A stretch of DNA of 64,000 bases from Paraburkholderia sp. FT54 (GTDB taxonomy: Bacteria > Pseudomonadota > Gammaproteobacteria > Burkholderiales > Burkholderiaceae): the NCBI RefSeq assembly GCF_031585635.1, contig NZ_CP134195.1:4030001-4094000 (forward strand). Reading direction: 5' to 3'. A program made the position numbers and the translations under genes. Below are positions 1 through 7,772 of this stretch, piece after piece. The notes beneath the pieces were generated by a model that was not told where the DNA came from, did not search any database, and saw only the letters and a program-made list of their open reading frames with translations. Position 1 is the first letter of the stretch. Each line of letters starts with the position of its first letter.

Positions 1-1
1 T

Positions 2-949
2 CTTCCTATCTTGCTCGCGCTGGCCGCGCTCGTCGTATTCGGTCTCGTGCGCTACGAGCATTTCGGCTCGGCGTACAACATCACGTCGTTCTGGCGCTAC
101 AACTCGATGTTCGCGCTCATCTCGGTCGGCATGGCGTTCGTGATCATCACGGGCGGCATCGACCTGTCGGTGGGCACGGTGGCCGCGCTGGCGAGCGTCG
201 TCGCCGCATTGACCAGCGTGTACGGCGGCTGGGTCGCCGTGCTGGCGGGCTGCGCTGCCGGACTCGCGGTCGGCGTGCTGAACGGGCTGATCATCACGCG
301 CCTGAAAATCCTGCCGTTCATCGTCACGCTCGCGACGAGCCTCGGCGCGCACGGCGTCGCGCTGCTGCTCGGCAAGAACGATGCGGTGTCGATCGCCGCC
401 GAATCGAACTTCGGCAATTTCGGTCAAGGCGATCTGTTCGGACTCCCGATTCCGGGGATCGTCGCCGTCGTGGCGGCGGTGGCCGGCTGGCTTGCGCTGC
501 GTAGCACGCGCTTTGGCCGGCATTCGCTGGCGATCGGCGGCAGCGAGGAAGCCGCGCGGCTGATGGGCCTGAACGTCGACCGCACGCTGGTGCTGGCCTA
601 TGCGGTGAGCGGCCTGCTCGCGGGCATGGCCGGCGTGATCCTCGCCGCGCAGTTCGGCGCGGGACAACCCAACGAAGGCGTCGGCTGGGAGCTGTTCGCG
701 ATTTCGGCGGTCGTGCTCGGCGGCACGCTGCTCACGGGCGGCGAAGGCTCGATCGCGATGACGATTGCCGGCGTGTTGTTGCTTGGTCTGGTGTTCAACC
801 TGCTGAACTTCGAGAACGGGCTCGGATTTATCAGCTTGTCGGCGTACTGGCAGTCCGTGATTCGGGGCGTGTTCCTGCTGCTGGTGATTGTGATGCAGGC
901 TCGCGTGCTCAAGCAGCGCGGGAAAAAGCGAGTCGCGGCGCCGACGTGA
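2..949 (+). CDS. Sugar ABC transporter permease, RbsC-like (5' end outside window)
   Basis: This is the inner-membrane permease of a ribose/xylose-type ABC importer. It would pair with a periplasmic binding protein and an ATPase that must lie upstream of the window. The reading frame is open to the first base, so the start is missing and only about 315 residues are visible. The hydrophobic segments and the stretch GGIDLSVG followed by AALASVVAAL are typical of the RbsC/XylH family, as is the late motif SAVVLGGTLLTGGEGS. The C-terminus ends in a short basic tail (KQRGKKR). It is the last gene of its operon, because 670 bp without a gene follow. The substrate cannot be told from this sequence. 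Confidence 0.9.
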   Translation, partial: LPILLALAALVVFGLVRYEHFGSAYNITSFWRYNSMFALISVGMAFVIITGGIDLSVGTVAALASVVAALTSVYGGWVAVLAGCAAGLAVGVLNGLIITRLKILPFIVTLATSLGAHGVALLLGKNDAVSIAAESNFGNFGQGDLFGLPIPGIVAVVAAVAGWLALRSTRFGRHSLAIGGSEEAARLMGLNVDRTLVLAYAVSGLLAGMAGVILAAQFGAGQPNEGVGWELFAISAVVLGGTLLTGGEGSIAMTIAGVLLLGLVFNLLNFENGLGFISLSAYWQSVIRGVFLLLVIVMQARVLKQRGKKRVAAPT

Positions 950-1622
950 TTGGCTGATTCACGCGGCGCGGCTGATCGATACGGCGTGACGGGCGACGGT
1001 TCGGCTTGTCGCCGCTTTGCCGCACGTTCGCATATCTCGGAGTAATCAGAACGGAAAGCGGCTCAAGCCTTACTCCAACCACGCTCCAGGCATAATCATC
1101 CGGTGCTCATGCGTCTTTGTGTACCAAAAAGATAACGGCCGGACCGAGGCTGATAGAAACGCCGTCACGCACACACTACACCTCCCATCACGATCCATTT
1201 CCTCACCGTTCGTCGCGCTTTTGCCAGTTTTATCAGCAGGGTCAATGCTGCAGCGCACGGCGGGTTTCGGTATGATCCTGAAACGTTGCCCGAGCGGCGC
1301 GCCTACGCGGCGCATGCCGGACAACCGATGGCAGCCGCCCTGCGCGGCGTTTCGCCCATCGCCGCCCCCCTGCTGAAGCGCGTAGCCGCACCACGCCAAC
1401 GTATTCCGCGGCGCCGATCGCAAAGACAGCCGGCGCCAACGCTTCCAGGTCCGGTAACCCGCTTGACCACGCTCAACCTCCGCGCCGCAGCCCTCAGGCC
1501 GCGGGCGCGGTAAAATAGCGGATTGCGCGTGATTCCCATCTGGGTTAGCGCAGCATCGCCCTTGCCGTGCCGGCCGGCTCAAAACGACTGGCCGCCTTTG
1601 ATTTCGCACTATCCAAGAAGCC
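950..1622. other. Intergenic region, no convincing gene
   Basis: About 670 bp lie between the ABC permease and fpr. Open frames on both strands here lack ribosome binding sites, give Arg/Pro/Ala-rich translations typical of GC-rich shadow frames, and resemble nothing I know. A TAAAAT box at 1511-1516, about 107 bp before the fpr start, could be its -10 element, but I see no matching -35. Otherwise I see nothing in it. Confidence 0.5.
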
Positions 1623-2393
1623 ATGAGCAACCTGAATTCACAAACCGTCCTGAGCGTCCACCACTGGACCGATACGCTTTTCAGCTTCACCTGCACGCGC
1701 GATCCGTCGTTCCGTTTCGAAAACGGCCAGTTCACGATGGTGGGCCTCGAAGTCGACGGCAAGCCGCTGATCCGCGCCTACAGCCTCGCGAGCGCGAACT
1801 ACGAAGAACACCTCGAGTTCCTGAGCATCAAGGTGCAGGACGGCCCGCTCACGTCACGTTTGCAGCATCTGAAGGTCGGCGACGAAGTCCTGATCGGCAA
1901 GAAGCCGGTCGGCACGCTGATGGCCGACAACCTGCTGCCGGGCAAGACCCTGTGGCTGCTGTCCACCGGCACGGGCCTCGCGCCGTTCATGTCGATCATT
2001 AAAGATCCGGACATTTACGAGCGCTACGAGCGCGTCGTGCTCACGCACACCTGCCGTTTCGTCGACGAGCTGGCGTACAAGGAATACATCACGGATCACC
2101 TGCCGGCGCACGAGCATCTGGGCGAGCTGGTTCAGGAGAAGCTGCTGTACTACCCGACGGTCACCCGCGAAGCATTCCAGAACCGCGGCCGTATCACTGA
2201 ACTGATCGAAACGGAAAAGCTGTTCGCCGACCTCGGCGTGCCGGGCTTCTCGCTCGAAAACGACCGCATCATGCTCTGCGGCAGCCCGCACATGCTGCGC
2301 GACACGCGCAAGCTGCTCGACGACGCGGGCTTCCAGGAAGGCAGCAACAATGCGCCCGGTCACTACGTGGTCGAAAAAGCTTTCGTGGGCTGA
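1623..2393 (+). CDS. fpr: Ferredoxin--NADP reductase
   Basis: This 256-residue FAD enzyme moves electrons between NADPH and ferredoxin or flavodoxin in the cytoplasm, supporting Fe-S enzymes and the oxidative stress response. The FAD-binding motif RAYS is at residues 51-54. The NADP-binding loop STGTGLAPF is near 114-122. The protein ends in the sequence VVEKAFVG, a C-terminus typical of bacterial (class I) Fpr. Length and ends fit the family. It is a single gene, followed 41 bp later by a strong hairpin terminator. The ATG start follows AAGAAGCC, a weak ribosome site. Confidence 0.95.
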   Translation: MSNLNSQTVLSVHHWTDTLFSFTCTRDPSFRFENGQFTMVGLEVDGKPLIRAYSLASANYEEHLEFLSIKVQDGPLTSRLQHLKVGDEVLIGKKPVGTLMADNLLPGKTLWLLSTGTGLAPFMSIIKDPDIYERYERVVLTHTCRFVDELAYKEYITDHLPAHEHLGELVQEKLLYYPTVTREAFQNRGRITELIETEKLFADLGVPGFSLENDRIMLCGSPHMLRDTRKLLDDAGFQEGSNNAPGHYVVEKAFVG

Positions 2394-2433
2394 GTCGGGT
2401 CGCGATCTTCGCGGTCCGCGCCGCGAAATCAGC

Positions 2434-2462
2434 AAAAGGAGCCTCCGGGCTCCTTTTTTTTT
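2434..2462 (+). terminator. Rho-independent terminator of fpr
   Basis: AAAAGGAGC at 2434-2442 pairs with GCTCCTTTT at 2449-2457 around a short loop and runs into nine or more T residues. It lies 41 bp after the fpr stop. Confidence 0.9.
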
Positions 2463-2552
2463 GCTCAGTTACAAATCGGCGTCGTTGGGCTGACACTCAG
2501 CGTCAGCATTCTTCCTACAGACTTTCTGTTGCAAATCATCAACCATTGCGTG

Positions 2553-2595
2553 AAATGCAGGCGCTAACCCTTGGTGGGACTGCATTTTTTCTTTT
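2553..2595 (+). terminator. Second terminator-like hairpin, possible sRNA end
   Basis: AAATGCAG at 2553-2560 pairs perfectly with CTGCATTT at 2580-2587. The loop holds a smaller ACCC/GGGT pairing. It is followed by a T-rich tail. It lies about 90 bp past the fpr terminator with no gene between them, so it may end a short non-coding RNA or act as a backup terminator. Confidence 0.5.
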
Positions 2596-2833
2596 AATGA
2601 GATATGATCGCGGCGCATCATCAGTCGAATTGACACGCCTGTCATGGCCCGTCCGCCATGTTACTGAATGTAAATTTCGTTACGTCGTATTGTAGCGATT
2701 CGCCCGTTGCGTCCTAGGTCCTAGGCGCGGCGGTCTGCACCTGGAGGCCAGAGACCCGCATGCGTTCTTTCGTCTTCGCGCCGCTGATGCGCATCCGCTT
2801 CGCTGTCCACAGCGCTTCCTGAGAGGGAAAGTC
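2596..2833. other. Promoter region of the histidine kinase gene
   Basis: A TTGACA hexamer occurs at 2630-2635, but no clear -10 stands 16-18 bp further on. Two CCTAGG palindromes sit side by side at 2713-2718 and 2720-2725, separated by one T. CTAG-containing sites are generally rare in proteobacterial DNA, so this pair could be an operator. The kinase gene starts at 2834 after the purine-rich GAGAGGGAAAGTC. Confidence 0.35.
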
Positions 2834-3703
2834 ATGGATACGCCGACTGTCGTCCCGTTCACCGCCCCTCTTCCTTCGTCACCGGCACGTGGCGAATTCG
2901 ACGCGTCCGGCGCGTTCGCGCCCGCTGCGCTGGCTTCGCCAGCCGAGCGGGAACTCGCGCGGCTGCGCGCCCGGGTGCGCGAACTCTCGGCTGACCTCGT
3001 TCAGGCGCAGGAAGCCGCTTGCCGCCATGTGGCGCGCGAGTTGCACGACGGCGTGGGAGCCGAACTGACCGCGACGCGTTTCGCGCTCGCCGGCGTCGAA
3101 ACCTGGCTGCCCGCCGACGCGCCGCCGCAGTGTGCCGCCGCGCTCGCCGTGGCGAACCGTTCGCTCGACGCCGTGTGCGAGGCCAGCCGTCAGGCTGTCG
3201 CGGAAATTCATGCGCCGTCGCTCGAGGCGGGCATTGTCGGGACACTGGCTCACTGGACCGGCGACTTTGCCGCGCGCACCCGGCTGCGCACCAGCTTCGT
3301 GTGCGCCGCCGACGTGCGCCTCACGCGCCTGCCCGCCGACGCCGCGCTGGCCGTGTTCCGCGTCGCGCAGGAAGCACTGAACAACATAGCCAAGCACGCG
3401 CGCGCCGAATCCGCCGACGTGCGCATCGAAACCAGCCGCCGCCATCTCACGCTGATCATCAGCGACGACGGTGTCGGTATCGCGCGTAACGCCCGCAGCC
3501 GCCTTGGCCACTTTGGCCTGAACGGCATGCAGGCGCGCTGCGCCGCTTTCGACGGCACGCTGCGCGTGAGCGCCCGGCGGGCCGACTCGGAGCGTGGTGA
3601 GAGCGGCAAAGCGTCGTGCGGCACCCTCGTGCGCGCGCGTTTTGCCTGGGACGCGATGCTGGCGCACCCGCCGCGCGCCGCTCGGCACGCGCTGCAATCG
3701 TGA
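2834..3703 (+). CDS. Soluble sensor histidine kinase, NarX/DegS type
   Basis: This 289-residue kinase has no membrane segment, so it probably senses an intracellular signal or is steered by a partner protein. A coiled region at residues 38-60 leads into the HisKA_3 phosphoacceptor motif RELHDGVG, with His71 as the likely phosphorylated residue. The ATP-binding domain follows, with N-box EALNNIAKHA and G-box SDDGVGI, then GLNGMQAR near the end. The response regulator gene starts 10 bp downstream, so the two form one operon and a cognate pair. The N-terminal 35 residues are low in complexity. The signal sensed cannot be predicted. Confidence 0.9.
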   Translation: MDTPTVVPFTAPLPSSPARGEFDASGAFAPAALASPAERELARLRARVRELSADLVQAQEAACRHVARELHDGVGAELTATRFALAGVETWLPADAPPQCAAALAVANRSLDAVCEASRQAVAEIHAPSLEAGIVGTLAHWTGDFAARTRLRTSFVCAADVRLTRLPADAALAVFRVAQEALNNIAKHARAESADVRIETSRRHLTLIISDDGVGIARNARSRLGHFGLNGMQARCAAFDGTLRVSARRADSERGESGKASCGTLVRARFAWDAMLAHPPRAARHALQS

Positions 3704-3713
3704 GCACGCCGTC

Positions 3714-4370
3714 ATGAGTCTGCGCATTCTGCTCGCCGACGACCACGCGGTGGTTCGCCAGGGCGTCCGCCAGTTGCTGCTCGACCGCGGCGTGGCAGGC
3801 GAAGTCACCGAAGCGCAAAGCGGCGCCGAAGCGCTCGACGCCGCTGCCCGTCACAGCTACGACGTGGTGCTGCTCGACATTTCGCTGCCCGACATGAACG
3901 GCGTCGAAGTGCTGAAACGTCTGAAGCGCAAGGCGCCGCGCGTGGCCGTGCTGATGTTCTCGATGTACCGCGAGGACCAGTACGCCGTGCGCGCCCTGAA
4001 GGCGGGCGCCGCCGGCTACCTGTCGAAAACCGTCGACGCCGCCCAGATGATCAGCGCGATCAAGCAGGTCGCGGCGGGCCGCAAATACGTGAGCCCGGCG
4101 ATGGCCGAGGCGCTTGCCGACTACGTTTCCTTCGACGGCGAACAGTTGCCGCACGAAAAGCTCTCCGACCGCGAATATCAGACGATGTGCATGCTCGCGT
4201 CGGGCAAGCGGCTGACGGATATCGCCGTGGCGCTCTCGCTGTCGGTGAAAACGGTCAGTGTGTACCGCACGCGGCTGCTCGAGAAAATGAAGCTGCGCAA
4301 CAACGCCGAACTGACGTTCTATGTGATGAGCAACCGGCTCATCGATCTGAATCCGGCGATGGCGGGCTGA
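3714..4370 (+). CDS. NarL/LuxR-family response regulator
   Basis: This 218-residue DNA-binding response regulator is the likely target of the kinase encoded just upstream. The receiver domain begins with the acidic pair in LLADDH, carries the phosphorylation site Asp55 in LLDISLP, and is followed by a GerE/LuxR helix-turn-helix at about residues 145-210 (SDREYQTMCMLASG and LSVKTVSVYRTRLLEKM). The ATG at 3714 is chosen because the receiver fold starts immediately after it (MSLRILLADDH). An upstream in-frame extension would overlap the kinase gene by more than 100 bp and adds no domain sequence. Confidence 0.93.
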   Translation: MSLRILLADDHAVVRQGVRQLLLDRGVAGEVTEAQSGAEALDAAARHSYDVVLLDISLPDMNGVEVLKRLKRKAPRVAVLMFSMYREDQYAVRALKAGAAGYLSKTVDAAQMISAIKQVAAGRKYVSPAMAEALADYVSFDGEQLPHEKLSDREYQTMCMLASGKRLTDIAVALSLSVKTVSVYRTRLLEKMKLRNNAELTFYVMSNRLIDLNPAMAG

Positions 4371-4663
4371 CGTCTAGCCGCTGCCGGTGCCGTACGGTGT
4401 TCATGGAAAGAACGCGTCCGTTTGCGAGTTTGCAGCGGAGCGATCCCCGCCTCTTGGCCGTATACCAGGCGAAAAGTTTTGCGGCGATTGTCTGCCCGGC
4501 GGACGAAAATACCACCCAAATCGTTTCTGCCGGTGATTTTCGGCCCTCCGTATTGGCACTAAAAAGCATATCCCAAAATGGTGCAAGGGCAGGCATCCGT
4601 TAAAATTGCGGGTTTCCCGACATTCGGCGCGCAACACGCGTGCACTACTGGAGACTCCCGCCA

Positions 4664-6055
4664 ATGTCCCTGTTTCGCAAAAAGAGCGTCGAGCACATGA
4701 TCGCCGCGAGTGCTCAGAACGCCGGCCTGAAGAAAGCGCTCGGCGCGCTCGATCTGACCTTCCTCGGTGTCGGCGCCATCATCGGCACCGGCATTTTCGT
4801 GCTGACCGGCACGGGCGCCGTGCAGGCCGGCCCGGCGCTGATGATCTCGTTCCTGATCGCGGCGATCGCCTGCGGCTTCGCCGCGCTCGCCTACGCGGAA
4901 TTCGCCTCGACGATTCCGGTGGCCGGGTCGATTTACACCTATTCGTATGCGACGCTCGGCGAATTGGCGGCGTGGATCATCGGCTGGGACTTGATGCTCG
5001 AGTACGGGCTCGCCACCTCGGCGGTGTCGGTGGGCTGGTCGGGTTATCTGCAGTCTTTGCTGTCGGGCTTCGGCGTGTCCTTGCCGTTTGCGCTGACGGC
5101 GGCGCCGGGCGCACTGCCCGGTCATGACACGCTCTTTAACCTGCCCGCCTTCCTTGTGATGATGGCGATCACCGCGCTGTTGTCGGTCGGCGTGCGCGAG
5201 TCGGCGCGGATCAACAACATCATGGTGGCGATCAAGGTCGTCGTGGTGTTGCTGGTGATCGGCGTGGGCGTATTTCACGTGACGCCGGCCAACTGGCATC
5301 CGTTCATGCCGAACGGCTGGAACGGCGTGTTCGGTGCGGCGGCGGTGATGTTCTTTGCGTTCATCGGATTCGATTCAGTGTCTTCTGCGGCGGAAGAGGT
5401 GAAGGATCCGAAGCGCGATTTGCCGATCGGGATCATTGCGTCGCTGGGCGTTTGCGCGGTGTTGTATGTGGCTGTGGCTGCCGTGGTGACCGGTATCGTG
5501 CCGTCGGCGCAGTTCGCGAATATTTCGCATCCGGTGTCGTATGCGTTGCAGGTGGCGGGGCAGAAGTGGGTGGCGGGCTTTATCGACCTCGGCGCCGTGC
5601 TGGGCATGTTGACGGTGATTCTGGTGATGGCTTATGGGCAGACGCGGGTGATTTTCGCGATGTCGCGGGATGGGTTGTTGCCGGCAAGGCTGTCGCGGGT
5701 GCATCCGAGGTTTGCTACACCGTTTTTTACTACCTGGCTGGTGGGGATTTTCTTCGGGTTGATTGGGGCGCTGGTGCCGTTGAATGTGTTGGCTGAGCTG
5801 ATCAATATCGGTACGTTGGCCGCGTTTTCGATGGTGTCGATTGCGGTGCTGGTCTTGCGGAAAACGCATCCGGATTTGCCGCGGGCGTTCCGGTGTCCCG
5901 GAGTGCCGGTTGTGCCTGTGCTGGCTGTCGCCGCCTGTCTGTTCTTGATGGTCAATCTTCAGGCGGTGACCTGGGTTGCGTTTGTCGTTTGGCTGCTGAT
6001 CGGGATGGTTATTTATTTTGGTTATTCACGGCGGCATTCAAAGCTGAGCCAGTGA
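4664..6055 (+). CDS. Amino acid permease, APC superfamily (CAT/YfnA-like)
   Basis: This 463-residue inner-membrane transporter has about 12 hydrophobic segments. The segment after the cytoplasmic N-terminus reads DLTFLGVGAIIGTGIFVLTG, the substrate-site motif of APC transporters. FAALAYAEFAS and the IGWDLMLEYG segment match the cationic amino acid transporter (CAT) branch, but the substrate is not certain. The ATG at 4664 follows the ribosome site CTGGAG. A TAAAAT box at 4601-4606 may be the -10 element. The last 18 bp overlap, tail to tail, the end of the convergent minus-strand gene. The 3' half uses more TTG and GGG codons than the 5' half. Confidence 0.9.
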   Translation: MSLFRKKSVEHMIAASAQNAGLKKALGALDLTFLGVGAIIGTGIFVLTGTGAVQAGPALMISFLIAAIACGFAALAYAEFASTIPVAGSIYTYSYATLGELAAWIIGWDLMLEYGLATSAVSVGWSGYLQSLLSGFGVSLPFALTAAPGALPGHDTLFNLPAFLVMMAITALLSVGVRESARINNIMVAIKVVVVLLVIGVGVFHVTPANWHPFMPNGWNGVFGAAAVMFFAFIGFDSVSSAAEEVKDPKRDLPIGIIASLGVCAVLYVAVAAVVTGIVPSAQFANISHPVSYALQVAGQKWVAGFIDLGAVLGMLTVILVMAYGQTRVIFAMSRDGLLPARLSRVHPRFATPFFTTWLVGIFFGLIGALVPLNVLAELINIGTLAAFSMVSIAVLVLRKTHPDLPRAFRCPGVPVVPVLAVAACLFLMVNLQAVTWVAFVVWLLIGMVIYFGYSRRHSKLSQ

Positions 6056-7669
6056 TTTTTTTGCCTGCCTGACGCGTTGCTTTCGTTGTGGTTTTTCATC
6101 CTCATCCGATGAATGACCCTTCAACGCAACGCGCGTGAGCGCCTCGACGACCATCGGAACCGTGATCTGCTGCGTCATGCATGCAAACGAGCCGCCGTCC
6201 GGACACCAGTCCGAAAACAGCTTCCCGACGCTCAACGTCTGGTTCTGTAGTGCCACATGGAAAGGCGCGATGACAGCCGGGTCCTGCATCTGCCGATAGC
6301 AGGGATAGAAGCCGCAAGACGGTTTGACCTCTTCCGCACGCCACTGCGCTTCCCCATGTCGAAATGGCAGCCGACATGAACCGGCGACAGCGGAAAACAT
6401 CACGACAATGCCGATGTCGCTCGCAGCGGCCAGTTGGACCGGGCCGCTATCCGCGGAAACCAGCACGTCCGATTGCCGCATCAATGCCACGGTTCCTTCG
6501 GCGCTCAACGCATTTACCGCGCTGAGCACGCCCGGCACCTCCGTCATCGCGCTGGGATCGCGCAGCTTGTCGCCGCTACCAATCAGCACCACCTGATGGC
6601 CCTGGCCGATCAGCGTTTGTGCCAGCTCGGCCCAGCGTTGCACGGGCCACGTGCGATTAGGATCGCCCTGTCCAACGTGAAGTAGCGTACGCACTTGCCG
6701 TGGCGCGCGGCTGGGCCAGGAGTCGATCAGCCTCTGCGCATCGGCCGTTGCCGAAGCATCGAGTGTCAGTTCGACATCCTTGAGCGCAGCCTCCGCCGAA
6801 ACGCCGAAAGCCTGCAGATAAGCATCGACCTGATGCAAACGCGAAAGACCAAAACCAGCGGGATTCAGGTTGACGTGTTTGACGTTCGCGTACTGCTGGC
6901 CCACTTCGGCGACATCGTCGACGACGAGATCGACGTGCGGGCACGCTTGCGCCAGAGCGCGAAACGACGGCGACGTGACCATTGCAACAGGACGATCCGA
7001 AATCGCCTTCAACGCTTTTGCAGCGCCCAGCGCCATTAGCACATCGCCCATGCCGCTATGACGTTCGATGCAGATCGCGTCCACCGCGCGAAGCGCGTGC
7101 CCCGGGCGGAACGGCTTGCGCACGCGCAGTCCGATTTCGATCCACTCCACCACGTTGTTATAGCTTTCGATTGCGTGCAGGAGGGCGGCATCGTCGATGC
7201 GGCCTGCTGCGCGTTCCTGTTGCCAGTGCGGGCTCAGGTGGTATTGAGCGCGAGTGCACTCGAAATCCACCTTCAGGTACTTCGCGAGCGGCGTGCCCGG
7301 CAAGTGATGTTCTTGCCAAAGCTCCACCGTGGCGAGATCCAGACACTGGAAAAGCTCCGGCAGAATCGGGCGAACGTGCGTTGGATCCGAGAGAAAATCT
7401 TTGTGCCGCGGATGAGGTACTTCGATATGAATGATCGCGTCCGGTTTGCAGACACGATAGAGCTCCTGAATGATCGCGAGAAAGGTACTGCCGCTCTGCC
7501 CGACGTGTTCAAGAACGTGCTTGAGCAGAATCTCGTCGGCGCAGTTGTCGTCGAGTTTCCAGGGCATTTCCTCCAGGTTCATCACCAGGTCGGGGCGCGC
7601 GTCCGGCCACTGATCGACATTCAACCAGCCTTGCCTGTAATCACTTCCGCAGCCCAAATTGATTTTCAT
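6038..7669 (-). CDS. Methyltransferase-GT9 glycosyltransferase fusion protein
   Basis: A 543-residue two-domain protein. Residues 1-180 resemble a class I SAM-dependent methyltransferase: the SAM loop NLGCGSD is at residues 4-10 and LLKHVLEHVG at 48-57. Residues 198-500 resemble glycosyltransferase family 9, the ADP-heptose family: IERHSGMGDVLMALGAAKAL at 201-220, NRTWPVQRWAELA at 338-350 and VSADSGPVQLAAAS at 404-417. The ATG at 7669 is preferred over an upstream in-frame start because GGAAGG precedes it and the SAM loop begins at once. It lies 103 bp after the GT41-like gene on the same strand, so the two are probably co-transcribed. It probably adds, and perhaps methylates, a sugar on a surface glycan or protein; the acceptor is unknown. 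Confidence 0.8.
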   Translation of the reverse strand: MKINLGCGSDYRQGWLNVDQWPDARPDLVMNLEEMPWKLDDNCADEILLKHVLEHVGQSGSTFLAIIQELYRVCKPDAIIHIEVPHPRHKDFLSDPTHVRPILPELFQCLDLATVELWQEHHLPGTPLAKYLKVDFECTRAQYHLSPHWQQERAAGRIDDAALLHAIESYNNVVEWIEIGLRVRKPFRPGHALRAVDAICIERHSGMGDVLMALGAAKALKAISDRPVAMVTSPSFRALAQACPHVDLVVDDVAEVGQQYANVKHVNLNPAGFGLSRLHQVDAYLQAFGVSAEAALKDVELTLDASATADAQRLIDSWPSRAPRQVRTLLHVGQGDPNRTWPVQRWAELAQTLIGQGHQVVLIGSGDKLRDPSAMTEVPGVLSAVNALSAEGTVALMRQSDVLVSADSGPVQLAAASDIGIVVMFSAVAGSCRLPFRHGEAQWRAEEVKPSCGFYPCYRQMQDPAVIAPFHVALQNQTLSVGKLFSDWCPDGGSFACMTQQITVPMVVEALTRVALKGHSSDEDEKPQRKQRVRQAKKSLAQL

Positions 7670-7772
7670 AAAGATACCTTCCATCCGGTTTCGCGCAATG
7701 CGCGAGACCGACAGTGACATTCGGGGATGATGAGGCAGTCAACGGCAAGGCGAACCGGCCGCGTTCAAGCCA

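Noticed and set aside
1070..1762. 230-codon minus-strand frame before fpr
   Set aside because: Runs into the fpr coding region on the opposite strand, has no ribosome site and shadow-like composition.
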